Of a stretch of DNA of 64,000 bases, positions 18,773 through 29,401 are shown piece after piece. This DNA is from Skeletonema tropicum (lineage: Eukaryota; Bacillariophyta; Thalassiosirophyceae; Thalassiosirales; Thalassiosiraceae). The stretch covers positions 2,666,001-2,730,000 of the forward strand of contig CM074132.1 in NCBI GenBank assembly GCA_037178625.1, read 5' to 3'. The notes below the pieces were generated by a model. The model did no database searches. It worked only from the letters and a program-made list of their open reading frames with translations, and was not told where the DNA came from. The position numbers were made by a program, and so were the translations under genes. Numbering within the stretch: position 1 is the stretch's first letter; each line of letters begins with the position of its first letter.

Positions 18773-18925
18773 TTCATCCAGTCACCGAACTTTTGAAACC
18801 TCGGCTTTCAGTCGTAAGTTTTTGAGGTGAACACCGAATCTTATCTTCTACGAGTCTCTAGGTATGATAGTACATCATTTTTTAAAGTAAAAACCGAGAT
18901 TTCAAAAGTTCGGTGACTGGATGAA
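18773..18925. repeat. Inverted repeat, ~35-bp arms
   Basis: The left arm 18773-18808 (ttcatccagtcaccgaactt, then ttgaaacctcggcttt) is the reverse complement of the right arm 18891-18925 with two mismatches and one indel. The spacer is 82 bp without coding capacity. The size fits a small fold-back or MITE. It ends 114 bp before the KH-protein start codon. Confidence 0.85.
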
Positions 18926-19039
18926 AATAACAGAAAGAGAACCACCCGTCGCACAAAGATACAGTGGAAAGTGGAAACCTAAAAGCATAATAACATCGAT
19001 ACTCATCTACATCATAACAAATCATAAATAATATTACAC

Positions 19040-21817
19040 ATGGAAGCCCACGCCGAAGCTGTAGCAAGAGCGCGAGCAATCGCGGCCCGTCTCGCAGGTG
19101 TGCCCGCCTCTGCCGATTTGGGCAGTGGAACTACCGCCGCTGCCACTCAACCACCTGCTCCTCCTCCTCCTGCAGCGAATGGTGGCGGCGTATCATCCGC
19201 ATCCGCAGCGGCGATGAATGCTGATGTTCAGGCAATGTTGGATGCTGCCCTCGGAGGAGGAAGTGGTGGTGGTGCTGGCGCAGCGAGTAATAATTACCCC
19301 GCCGCAGCTACAGCTACAGCCACCACGTCTACGACAACATCATCAGCGTCGTCCAAGCGTGGCGTTGAGGATGCCCTCGCCTCATTGATTCCAGGTCTCG
19401 GCCATTCTGACTCAAATAAACGTGCACGAACCGACACAGGGGGTGGTTCCGGGGCCGCTAACGATAGCAGCAGGGCCGTGAAAAAGATTTGGATCCCCAG
19501 TGACAAAAATCCTGGGTACAATTATGTTGGCCTTCTCATCGGACCGGGGGGATCAAAGCAACGTGAACTCGTGGCACAATCTGGAGGACAAGTCAAGATT
19601 TCTATCCGGGGGAAGGGCAGTTCCCAAAAGATGGATTCGGTCCCAGGTATGCCGGATGAACCGCTTCATGTCCTACTTGAGGGGAGTCAGGAGTGTGTCG
19701 ATAAGGCAGAAAAATTGGTGCGTGAATTGTTGGAGAATACTGAGGCGGCTGATAAGGAGAAGGCACGACAGCTGGGTAGTTTGAACGAGGGGGGAGATAC
19801 CAAACCTTCAACATCGTCATCCTACACACCCAAGCCCGTGGCACAAATTTTAGGACAGATGGCTGGCTCTACTCCCCTGTCAGCCTATGGATCGGCGGAG
19901 CAACAGGTGGAAGAAAAAATTGGTGTGCCGAACGGAGTGGTTGGGTACATCATTGGACGTGGTGGAGAAAGTATTACCTCCATGCAACGTCGGACCGGAT
20001 GTCGTGTCCAAATTCAAAAGGAACACGAGATGGCGCCGGGGACTTCCCAGCGTGTGATCACTTTGACAGCGCCAACTGCGGAGAGTATTGCACAATGTCG
20101 TGGGATTATCGAAGAGATGGTGAAAGAACGACTTGCTACCACTGCCTCGACATCGGGATCTACCGGGGGTATGGGTGGGGGAGGAGCAGGACCAGGCTCC
20201 AACGCCACAGCCCAAATGGCCCAACTCCAAAAGGCTCTCTCCGAAGGACAACAACACGTCACAGTCCAAGTTCCCGATGCCGATGTGGGACTAATCATTG
20301 GCAAGGGTGGTGCTCAAATTCGGACCATTCAAGAAAGTTCTGGTGCCAATGTTCAAATTCCACAAGTGGCAGATGCCAATAATCCGGCTGTACGAACAGT
20401 GAATATTACTCATCCGAATAAGGAGGGGGCGGAGTTCGCCAAGCAGATGATTCAGGAGATTTTGAATGCGAAGTTGCAGCAGCAACAACAGCACGGTGGT
20501 GGTGGTGGTGGGGATAGCACTATTCAAGTGAATGTAAGTTTGATTTGTTTTTGTTGTTGAATGACGTGCGTGCGAGTTTTATTACGTTTGGACATTGGAC
20601 ACGTTGGGGGGAGATTTCGTGAGGGGTAAATCTTTGAGGGAGGCAGAGATTAAGAGGTAGAAATGGCGAGAGAGAGAGAGAGATTGGTTCAGTGAAGTAT
20701 TGCTCAGTTCAAGATTTTCATCATCCCCACAAGCCACTTGGGATAAGTACTCGTACTTATGGTGCAAACGATCATCTTTTTTGGTTCGCACAAAATTGAC
20801 TAAGTATCCAGTGCAGTGCTTTTCATTGGTGTGCTTTATTTTGGTGTGATTTTCTTTTTGGAGTGCCTTTATTTGTCACACGTCGAATACAGTCCCTGCC
20901 TCAGTCTCAATCACAAACAGCCAGGTCGTCGTCTGATGCATTATTTTTCGTTTTCTAACATTGTTTTTGGGGACACAACTTGTTTGTGGTTTGCTTTTTT
21001 TATTTTCGTTTGATACCTTTACGTGTAACAAAACAACTATTTTCAGTGTCCTGACAAAGATGTGGGAATGATTATTGGTCGTGGTGGTTGTGTAATTAAA
21101 CAAATGCAGTCGCAAACACATTGTCGCATCCAGATCCCTCCAACTGCGCCGCCTGGTTCTATGTATCGCGTTATTTCTGTTTCAGGACCTGCTGCGGGTT
21201 GTGAGCAGGTAAAGCAAATGATTGAAACAATTGTTCAGGAACAATCCTCTCAGAGCGTTATGTCTGGAGTTGCATTTGGTAATGGTGGCAATCAGCACTA
21301 TGGCCAGCAGCAATCGTACGGTCAGCAGAATTATTATGGGCAACAACAATCGTACGGACAGCAGTATGGACAGCAAGGAGGCTACCAGCAGCAACAAACG
21401 TATGGACAGGGTCAACAGCAAGCTGGACAAAAAGATTACTCAGCAGAATGGGCTGCGTACTATGCTGCGCAGGCAGCACAACAAGGTGGTCAAGCAGCTG
21501 GCGCAGCTCCGGCAACAACATCTGCTCCAGCACCTGCCGCAGCCGCGTCAGATTCAGCTCAGCCTGCTCACGATGCGTACTACGATGTTTTCTGGCAATA
21601 TGCCTCATATTACGGAGAAGAAGCTGCTCGAAAACACTATGGAGCTTGGTCTCCTCCTGTCGGCACACCGAATCCAAATGCTGCTGCAGCTGGTGCAACT
21701 CAGGCATCTGCACCAGCTCCAGCAGCTGCGGCTCCTGCTGCTGGTACTCAGCAGACAGCTCAAGACTCCAGTGTGCGTAAGGTTTCGAATCTACCTGCTT
21801 GGATGACGAAGAAATAG
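19040..21817 (+). CDS. Four-KH-domain RNA/ssDNA-binding protein (FUBP/KSRP-like)
   Basis: Exon 1 (19040-20533) and exon 2 (21047-21817) join in phase 0 across a 513-bp GTAAGT...TTTCAG intron, giving 754 residues. After an Ala/Gly-rich N-terminus come four KH domains. KH1 (about 155-235) has GLLIGPGG with RGKGS, resembling the SF1/BBP type. KH2 (about 290-365) has GYIIGRGG, KH3 (about 410-485) GLIIGKGG, and KH4 (about 495-565) GMIIGRGG. The intron lies just inside KH4. The tail is a Tyr/Gln-rich (YGQQ) prion-like stretch followed by two Tyr/Trp motifs (YSAEWAAYY and VFWQYASYYGEEAARKHYG) like the FUBP activation repeats. FUBP proteins bind single-stranded nucleic acid in transcription, splicing and mRNA decay; the exact role here is inferred. 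A broken copy of its 5' end lies at 15.6 kb. Confidence 0.92.
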
Positions 21818-22078
21818 AGTTGAGGCGAGTGAAGTTTGCATTCAACAATGCTTCTGTGCTTTGTTTTTACAAGTGCTGTAAAAAATTGAGAGGGCGACTG
21901 ATTGGGGTTGGGGTGAAGATTTTGATGTATTGCTTTTCTATTATTTGCTTTCAATGAGATTTTTCTATTGATTAATTTAATGTAATGCTTTGCTACTTAT
22001 TCTGAAGCACTCCTACCATCATCTTACTATGAGTTTGCTGCGTATTACATATTATTATTTATTTACTTACTCACTACA

Positions 22079-22433
22079 TATCCCAACCATTTTGAAAACG
22101 GCACTTTTGTGCCGTTTTGCCAATGGGCTCAGCACCGCAAGGGCATGAAAACGGCACAAAAGTGCCGTTTTGCTACTCCGACTTGTTAGTGTCAAAGCTA
22201 GCGAGTAAAGTACAGCTCCTTTTGTGTTTTCCATTACAAAGCTGTAGCCCTTCTACGCAAGAAAGTAACCTTAAGGCCACACAATGGCTCATGCTTTGTT
22301 CTAACAATTGCACGAGGCCTTGGTCGGAGTAGCAAAACGGCACAAAAGTGCCGTTTTGCCTCACACGTAGAAACATACCAGAGCTCTACGGAAAACGGCA
22401 CAAAAGTGCCGTTTTCAAAAAATGGTTGGGATA
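22079..22433. mobile_element. 355-bp palindrome-rich terminal-inverted-repeat element
   Basis: The ends tatcccaacc and ggttgggata continue inward as about 27-bp inverted repeats. Four copies of a near-perfect 24-bp palindrome aaaacggcac-N4-gtgccgtttt lie at 22095, 22148, 22334 and 22392. A second inner inverted pair (gctactccga near 22172; tcggagtagc near 22324) nests inside. The flanks carry a putative 4-bp duplication TACA. No coding capacity. It looks like a fold-back non-autonomous transposon. Confidence 0.8.
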
Positions 22434-22576
22434 TACACATGTAACAGAAATTTAAGTTACTTCGGTCGACGTATTTTTCAGACCACATAAGTACAGTCGC
22501 ATCGCGTCTGACATCAAATCTGAAGTTCCACCTGGCAGTGGGTTTCCAAAATTTCCGAACCTCCGAGAGCTTCAAA

Positions 22577-23160
22577 CTAGCGGCGCCAAAAATTGAGACA
22601 TCTCAATTTGTCCACGTGGAACTTATTTGAGACAAAAATAAGAAGCAAAAGCTAGCAAGATGAGCGAGGCCGTCTCACAAAACTCCTCCCTATCTTCGAC
22701 ATTTTTACTGTTGCGGCCCCGATATGCATCATTCTTGGCGTAGCACCACAATCATCGGCCATATAATGACAGCATATATAAAGAGCTTTCATTTGAGCCA
22801 CTGGTCAACATTGTAACTGCTGTATTCATCCTGACGTGGTAGAATGCATGGGTCAGAGGGGGTGTTGGGGCGATTTTACTTAGTGATTTTATCTAGTAAA
22901 TATGTGGAAAATCACCCAGGAACGATTGAAGATAACTCCATGTTGAATAGATATAAATAATTCAACCAACGAATAACTATATTCGGTTAGTGTTTAGTTT
23001 GGCATACCCGCTTGCCTTTTTTGTCGAATATGTATTTATGGGCTGTAGTAGTGGGGTGTGCTGACATGGTTATGCTACATCTGTGTGAGTTTTGTGTGAG
23101 AGCGCGCTGGAATAAATTTTGTCTCAATTTTTGGCATGTGTCAATTTTTGGCGCCGCTAG
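22577..23160. mobile_element. 584-bp MITE-like element with 20-bp terminal inverted repeats
   Basis: Perfect 20-bp inverted termini ctagcggcgccaaaaattga (22577-22596) and its complement (23141-23160) are flanked by a possible 4-bp duplication CAAA on both sides. The interior has further partial inverted copies (gagaca / tgtctc). No coding frame of note. Confidence 0.7.
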
Positions 23161-23303
23161 CAAACTACAAATCGCAACTGCAAAGAATCAACCTGCGCCG
23201 TGCCAAACCATTCGTTGTCTACGTCTTGCTTGGCATTATTATTTCGTACCACTACATATCTCACAACATTCACTGTTCTTTCATACTTACCTACACTGCA
23301 ACC

Positions 23304-23979
23304 ATGGAGCGTACTTGTGAGTAGACATAATCGTGGCGAGTCTTTTAGATGTGGATGAAATACCTTATCAAATGATGTGACCTCGTCGGACGGAGACATA
23401 CAACAACATCAGGATATGAGGCCAGTTTCTGTTTGCGGGTGTAGCTGCATGTTCTTTCGAGTCATAAATACAATGATAGTATGCATGATCCGCCATATTC
23501 TCTCCATACTAACTAACATTTCACTGCCTACTTTTCCAATAGACATTATGATCAAGCCCGATGGCGTCCAACGTGGACTCATTGGAGAAATTATCAAAAG
23601 ATTTGAACAAAAAGGATACAAATTGGTTGCCATGAAGCTCACCAGCCCCGGAAAGGCTCACATGGAGGAGCACTACGCTGACCTCGCCGGAAAGAAGTTC
23701 TTCCCTGGTCTCATCTCCTACATGACCAGTGGACCCGTCTGTGCTATGGTATGGGAAGGAGCTGGAGTTGTAAAGGAGGGACGTAAGATGCTTGGTGCTA
23801 CCATGCCTTCTGAGAGTGCCTGCGGAACTATTCGTGGAGACTTCTGCATTGAGGTCGGACGCAACATCTGCCACGGAAGTGACGCTGTTGACAGTGCTAA
23901 CAAGGAGATTGCTCATTGGTTCCCTGAAGGAGTCTGTGAATGGAACTCTTGCCAATCTACTTGGGTTTATGAGGGATAA
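23304..23979 (+). CDS. NDK: Nucleoside diphosphate kinase, group I
   Basis: Exon 1 (23304-23316) encodes only MERT plus one base. A 226-bp GTGAGT...CCAATAG intron follows, and exon 2 (23543-23979) completes a 149-residue protein beginning [20 protein letters not shown]. It exchanges phosphate between nucleoside di- and triphosphates. All group I hallmarks are present: the phosphate-binding KPDGV lysine, [17 protein letters not shown] with the catalytic His (about 118), and the C-terminal SCQSTWVYE. Length is exactly that of the family. With no visible targeting leader it is probably cytosolic. The intron placed directly after the fourth codon hides the true start from simple frame reading. 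It converges on the saccharopine-dehydrogenase-like gene, 111 bp away. Confidence 0.95.
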
Positions 23980-24090
23980 GGTATTATGTAAATTGTAAAT
24001 TCAAAAGATAAGTTGTTGCTACTGCGATCTTTACTATTTTCAACGCTACGATATTATATTATCACTATTTTACAACACTATTATATATCA

Positions 24091-25428
24091 TCATAGTTCG
24101 TAAACAAAGGCATCTTCTTTTGAAACCTCCAATATGTTCTTTCTCGCATCAGTGCCCAATTCTGAAGGGAACCACACTCCAGGAGATATTGTTTGTTTGT
24201 CTTTCCTAACCATTTCCAATGCAAACGCAGCAGTGGCCAAACCAACACATTGCTCCAGATCTGGGTGTGCTATTCTCAAAGTTTTAGTGTCACCATTGCT
24301 TGCAGTGACGTCACAGCGCATGGCATTTGTTGCGCCCACGAGCAAATCAACTAAACGAATAATTGGCTCCGAGAACAACGCAAAATTTTGCATCGCATCA
24401 CGGTTGTATAACAATGATCGAGGCAGTGCCTTCATTGCCCCAAACAAATAATTCCATGGTAATGGATCAGTACCAAAGCGAGAAGAGCAATTCGGTGGCT
24501 TTTCATCAGGATTTAGATACATCGCTGTCGTTGGAACGTCTGGATTATCTAGCAGCCAAACAGGTTTATTTCCAATTCCATCTCCAAAATCAACTTCTTT
24601 CATTTCCGTCCATGGTTCTTTATCTTGCCGGATGCCATTCATAAATGTAATAACAGGTGTTGCAAGTAATAGAAAAGTTGCTGATACGATCGTAGGACCT
24701 GCATTTCCAGTGCCAGCAGTGAAGAATGAATAATCAATCGATTCTATTTCGACCTTTTGCCCAGATGATTCTCCTTTCCTTTTCAATTGATCAACACCCT
24801 CAGCAGCCATCAATGCACTAACGCCAGGCCAAATACCACAACTCACGATTGCTGGAACACCAGCAGCTTTCGCCATTTGACTCAACTCTTTAGATGCCTC
24901 TGCCAGTTCAAACTCATCACAGACATCTGCATATGGCATGGCCAGCTCTATACATGATCGAAGTAGTACGGGTGACGTTCGTCCTTGAAACGGCCCGCCA
25001 GTGTGCACTACCATGAAGCCATCATCTGAAGGTGAACACGAATCTTTCCATTGTTGAAGCGTTTGCTTTAATGCCGCTTCATCACCATCAATATCTAACG
25101 AGACAAAATCTACTCCTTCACTCGGTATAACTTTATTTCGTAGGGCGGCTTGGTAAGACTCGCTTCGTCTCCCACCAACTGTGATGGATATGGGATTCTG
25201 TTCTCTATCCGAGAGAGTTTTAAGCCATCTCACCGTACTGCCCCCTACACGACCATTTCCCCCGACGACGAGAACGTTGAGGGCAGTGCAGCAGCCACTT
25301 AATAGTGCTAGGAGCAGTAGTGTTGTAGTGACATCATGGCCCATCATCTTGCTAGCATTGTTGGCATGTTTTGGGCTAGCTCGATCGTGCCGCCGGCAGA
25401 GCTTGACTTTCATGATTGTTGAACCCAA
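24091..25428 (-). CDS. Saccharopine dehydrogenase-like NAD(P)-binding protein
   Basis: The 445-residue frame has an N-terminal hydrophobic leader (TTTLLLLALLSGCCTA, about residues 34-49); translation may start at Met1, 23 or 28. A Rossmann motif follows directly (LNVLVVGGNGRVGGSTVRWL). Conserved features of the saccharopine-dehydrogenase NADP domain include HTGGPFQG, YADVCDEFE and VPAIVSCGIWPGVSALMA. The C-terminal part contains a hydrophobic segment (SATFLLLATPVITF). The family contains both true lysine-pathway enzymes and many membrane- or plastid-associated oxidoreductases of unknown substrate. Architecture here resembles the latter, so I do not claim a lysine-pathway role. The leader suggests an organellar or secretory location. 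Confidence 0.82.
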   Translation of the reverse strand: MGSTIMKVKLCRRHDRASPKHANNASKMMGHDVTTTLLLLALLSGCCTALNVLVVGGNGRVGGSTVRWLKTLSDREQNPISITVGGRRSESYQAALRNKVIPSEGVDFVSLDIDGDEAALKQTLQQWKDSCSPSDDGFMVVHTGGPFQGRTSPVLLRSCIELAMPYADVCDEFELAEASKELSQMAKAAGVPAIVSCGIWPGVSALMAAEGVDQLKRKGESSGQKVEIESIDYSFFTAGTGNAGPTIVSATFLLLATPVITFMNGIRQDKEPWTEMKEVDFGDGIGNKPVWLLDNPDVPTTAMYLNPDEKPPNCSSRFGTDPLPWNYLFGAMKALPRSLLYNRDAMQNFALFSEPIIRLVDLLVGATNAMRCDVTASNGDTKTLRIAHPDLEQCVGLATAAFALEMVRKDKQTISPGVWFPSELGTDARKNILEVSKEDAFVYEL

Positions 25429-25766
25429 AAGATACCTTTATCTTATTGCCTGACTCAGAGCTCTGGTTAAGGTCTCGGTTATCCTTACTTTTTATTGGGT
25501 CTTTGCTAGAGTATTTGGGACTGAACAGAGACCTTTAGAGTGAGTCAGCAGAAAGTCGGTCATCGCCGCAGACGCACGAAGATGAGCCAAACTTGCAAAA
25601 CCAAGAATCCTTTTTCCATCTTTCTGCATGCAGCAACCACCTCCGTCCAACCTCCACGCAGGCAGCAAGCAACAAAAAGGAACAACAACACATAATATCT
25701 TTCCTCCTCTCCTTCATACCGCAATTATTTCATACTGCACAACTCTATCTTCTTCTTTTGGACAAA
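25429..25766. promoter_or_regulatory. Shared divergent upstream region
   Basis: This 338-bp interval separates the divergent starts of the saccharopine-dehydrogenase-like gene and the light-harvesting gene. Pyrimidine-rich stretches precede the light-harvesting ATG. No specific factor site can be named with confidence. Confidence 0.4.
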
Positions 25767-27275
25767 ATGAAATTCTCTGCCTTCATCATCGCTGCCATTG
25801 CTGGAAGTGCTTCGGCCTTCGCCCCATCATCCATCAAGTCTCGTACTGTTCTCTCAGCTGCGACTCTTGAGGCGCCCGCCGCCGAAGTTAAGGAGGCCGT
25901 AGAGGAGCCTGCTGATGCATCCATGGAAATTGAGAAGGATTTCCCAGTTGCAGATAACTTCGTTAAGGATTCTGACCGTATCATGCCGTAAGTTCTATAT
26001 ATGATTTTTATGAGCATTTTTCTTCGATATTGATGGATTTATGGGATAACATGTTATCGATGTGGGGGTAGCCATTAGCGATCTTCCTGTGGCCATCGGT
26101 TTTATAACAATTGGATTTGAAGAGTCAATGCATTATTTGTGCAGAATCTGCTCTATATGTTTTGCTGAGTGAATGATGAAACGATCAAAATTGGAGAGCA
26201 CTTGGCACTGTTATTGGAACCGCGAAAGCGGATTGCCCTCCGATGACGGCCTCGTTTGCTATTACCCTATGGAGCGGTTTTATGTCGTAGTCTGACACCA
26301 TGTGAAGCATCTTTGGAGATAACATTGAGTGTTCAGTCACACGTGTACTCATTACATGTTTGCTAACCCTCCTCTTTTTCATTCCATTCCCATAACTTTA
26401 GCGGCCGATACAACGATAAGAAGAAGTCCATCGCCATCCCCTTCCTTCCACGACCCACCGCCCTCGATGGATCTCACGCCGGAGACTACGGATTTGACCC
26501 CCTCGGTCTTTCTGAAAAACTTGACTTCTACGCCATGCAAGAGTCAGAAGTAAGACACGCCCGTCTTGCTATGCTTGCCGCCGTCGGATGGCCCATGTCA
26601 GAACTTCTCGCTCCTCAATGGATGCTTCAACACGGATGTGCTCCCAGTGTATTGAACGGAGCCAACCCTCTTGCTGCTTTGTCTATTATTGGATTTTTGG
26701 GAGCCGCTGGTTTCTTCGAATTGAAGACCTCATTGCGTCAGAGTTCTTCAACCCCCATGGGCAAGATCCATTCTAAGGATATGAGTGCTGTTTGGAAGTA
26801 CGGTGTTGCTGGAGATTACAACTGGGACCCATTGAACTTGTACAGCTCTTGCGGTGATGACTTTAAGGGACGTAAGGGATTGCGTGATGTCGAGCTCAGC
26901 CACGGACGTGTTGCCATGCTTGGAATTACCTACTTTGCCTTCTGGGAGGCCTTGACTGGACACCCCATTGTGGAGAACAACATGTTGTTCCACCCCAATG
27001 CTTTGTTCCCCCTCCTTGTTGCTGGATACACCGCATGGAGCCAGATTTACGAAGTTGGACCTTTGGATGAATACCCCATTGAAATTAAATACGCTAATGA
27101 AGGAGAGATGAAGTTGAAGAGAGTACAGAACGGAATTAAGGACACAGTCGAGCAAATCACCGAATCCGCCACAGAGACCAAGAAACAACTTGACGAATTG
27201 GACTCCAAATATGGTATTTACGAAGCACCAACAAAGGCCATCGAGGCCGTTCGATCGACTTACAAGTACTGGTAA
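25767..27275 (+). CDS. Fucoxanthin-chlorophyll a/c (LHC-family) protein, two exons
   Basis: Exon 1 (25767-25987) and exon 2 (26402-27275) join across a 414-bp GTAAGT...TTTAG intron to give 364 residues. The leader MKFSAFIIAAIAGSASAFAP is a textbook diatom plastid presequence with the ASAFAP motif. Two chlorophyll-binding helix motifs are present: ESEVRHARLAMLAAVGWP (about residue 118) and VELSHGRVAMLGITYFAFWE (about 245). Each is followed by a further hydrophobic helix (ALSIIGFLGAAGFFELKT; ALFPLLVAGYTAWSQIYEV). It should bind chlorophyll and xanthophyll in the thylakoid antenna. At 364 residues it is much longer than typical FCPs (about 200) and looks four-helical, with a charged C-terminal tail; subfamily assignment is uncertain. 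Confidence 0.92.
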
Positions 27276-27434
27276 GCAATCAAATAGAATGCTACTCTTG
27301 CTAATCCTCGATCATAGAACAGTAGCCACATGAACTGAAAGAAACACGAGTGGTTAATTTGCGTTGTGCCCAGTAAAATATAATTTTGTTAATGTATTAA
27401 AACGAACCAACTTAATTAAAAGTCGTTGTTTTCA

Positions 27435-28715
27435 CTATTTTGTGGTCACTTTAACAGACACCTCGTTCAACCTCTTCCACGGGGGAGTGAAAGGATCATT
27501 ATATTGGCTCAAGGTAATCTTTGCCCCGTCGGTGATAACGTATTCTGTATCTCCCTCCAACAAAGATAATAACTGTGCCTTCCTCTCCTTCACCTCAGCT
27601 TTGTTTGCAAAGCCACCAAACATCAACGTGGCACGGGTCCCCCCATCATCCCGTTGCAAACGCACCCCACTACCATCGAGCGGCTGAGGTGCTCTTGTAG
27701 TTCCGTCTTCAGCCCAATAGTTGGAGGGAAGGACAAAGCTCATTTCCTTGGTTTCACCAACAGAAGATGCATCATCTACATCCATGCCGGCATTTGTTGT
27801 TAAAACTGGGGTAGTCATTTTCATAGCAGTCTCCTCGCTATTCTTCCCGAAAAGATAACCCGCCAGTGCTCCAAAGCTGGAAGCACCTGAAATTTGCGGC
27901 ATTGAGACCTTTGCATCCGTCTTAGCCCTCTTCTCGTCATTAGCCTTGACACTTGATTTCATCTCCACTGTGCATACAGAATAAGGTTCGTAGTTGCGAA
28001 TTTCATAACCAGACTTACGACGTGCAACTACATCGTATTTTGGAGTTTCGAGGCCATCTGGTAAGCGATTAGCCAAATCTTCCAGTTTTGCATCTGCAGC
28101 AGCCATCTTTTGGATTTGTCGAATGATTGTTGTTCCTCCATTACTGCTTTCCTTGTCAATAGTACGAAGAAGAACTGCTAATGCACGGCGTCTTCTTCTT
28201 CCGGCTGCAACTTCATCATCAGCTTCATCGTTGTTTGCTGCCTCTCCCTGGTCAGCTGAGGGTGTAGTCACATCCAACACTTTGGACATTGATCTTAGCC
28301 GAGCTGTTCGAGAAAGACGAGTGCTCAATCTTGGGATGAATGTTTTTCTATTCGAGCTATCAATGATTGATAGAATTTTCTTCAGATAACTTTCAGCTGC
28401 CATTGGATCTGACTGACGCAGAGTCATGAGATTTTGAACGAGAGTCGAAGAGGAATTGTTGATATTGTACTTGATTGCATCATCCAGCAAAACGGCTACA
28501 CTATCATTATTGCCTACATCATCTTCTTGACTCGATGTTGGCGATGCTACTGTTTCTGTTGACGTCTCAGCAGCAGCTGCTGCTAGAGACGATGACGTGG
28601 ACAACGAAGATGGTGAACGATGCACACAACTTGTGCTAGGTGCAACAAATGCGTAGGAATGATTCTTCAGAGCCACCAGTAGAGCTGTAGCAGTGACGAA
28701 GGAATAATTCTTCAT
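27435..28715 (-). CDS. SOUL haem-binding domain protein, plastid-targeted
   Basis: The 426-residue protein starts with a hydrophobic presequence ending HSYAFVAP, a plastid cleavage motif. Residues about 50-220 are hydrophilic, Ala/Ser-rich and lineage-specific. The SOUL/HBP domain spans about 225-426: TPKYDVVARRKSGYEIRNYE, ALAGYLFGKNSE, AMKMTTPVLT, MSFVLPSNYW, and the C-terminal YNDPFTPPWKRLNEV. The RKSGYEIRNYEP and KMTTPV blocks are the strongest family marks. SOUL proteins bind haem or tetrapyrroles; plastid members have been linked to tetrapyrrole handling, which would suit its neighbourhood with a light-harvesting gene, though adjacency is not proof. Its 3' end converges on that gene. Confidence 0.92.
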   Translation of the reverse strand: MKNYSFVTATALLVALKNHSYAFVAPSTSCVHRSPSSLSTSSSLAAAAAETSTETVASPTSSQEDDVGNNDSVAVLLDDAIKYNINNSSSTLVQNLMTLRQSDPMAAESYLKKILSIIDSSNRKTFIPRLSTRLSRTARLRSMSKVLDVTTPSADQGEAANNDEADDEVAAGRRRRRALAVLLRTIDKESSNGGTTIIRQIQKMAAADAKLEDLANRLPDGLETPKYDVVARRKSGYEIRNYEPYSVCTVEMKSSVKANDEKRAKTDAKVSMPQISGASSFGALAGYLFGKNSEETAMKMTTPVLTTNAGMDVDDASSVGETKEMSFVLPSNYWAEDGTTRAPQPLDGSGVRLQRDDGGTRATLMFGGFANKAEVKERKAQLLSLLEGDTEYVITDGAKITLSQYNDPFTPPWKRLNEVSVKVTTK

Positions 28716-29401
28716 TGCAATGAATGTAATTGATGGGTGGTCTCACGTTACTCTCTCTATCTTCACAGCATCAGAACCACAGCGAGAGCGCAGCGTGGAG
28801 TTCAAGCAATGGCATGGCCACCTAAACACAGTACATAAAGAGAGATAAAGAGCCAGCCGGCCAAGTGAAAGTGGGAAAAATGAAGCAAGGGGATTTTGAT
28901 CGATGACGTCATCGAGAGCATGACGTCATCGAGTACCGGTACATGGCTGAAACACTTGAATCAAGAGATTGACTTGAAAAGTATCGTCTCACATTCATTC
29001 AAATTTGAGCAGGATGGAATAGGGCTTAGTTGATGGCAGATTTAACTGGAATCATCGTCAAGGCAGCTGGACAACTTTCGAGGTCCAATCTTCTTATAAT
29101 TTGTGAAGTGACTGTTTGGAGCCCGGACCCAGGCCTGGGAAAAGAGATGGAGGCAGGCGAGAGCATTGCATTTATCTAAGCTTTTATTCTACTTCTGGTT
29201 TTCAAAATATCAGCAACGGAAAAAGGAGGCGACAGTCCGTGCGACAGTACTCATTTCAATTCAAGCCATTGATGGAGTGCCTTCGTTGATTCCAAATTTG
29301 AGCAGATGGAATGAAGGCTTTAGACCTCTGCAAGTCGTGATGTGAACTACTTCATAAACAATACACTTCAAAGACGCAATATACTCAAGTCCCCTTACGT
29401 T
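28716..29401. other. Intergenic region upstream of the SOUL gene
   Basis: Contains a pair of CRE palindromes (listed separately) and a direct repeat of aaatttgagcag followed by a related atggaat stretch (near 29,004 and 29,295). A further weak similarity (ttattctact...ttttcaa...atcag) to 33,150-33,200 hints at an old repeat. No gene seen. Confidence 0.4.
28902..28934. promoter_or_regulatory. Duplicated CRE-type element (TGACGTCATCGAG twice)
   Basis: Two copies of TGACGTCATCGAG begin at 28904 and 28921, 17 bp apart, about 190-220 bp upstream of the SOUL start codon. TGACGTCA is the bZIP/CREB palindrome; CO2/cAMP-responsive promoters in diatoms use related TGACGT elements. Regulation of the SOUL gene is inferred from position only. 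Confidence 0.55.

Noticed and set aside
21182..21848. Open frames overlapping the second KH exon
   Set aside because: They are frame shadows of the Gln/Tyr-rich tail.
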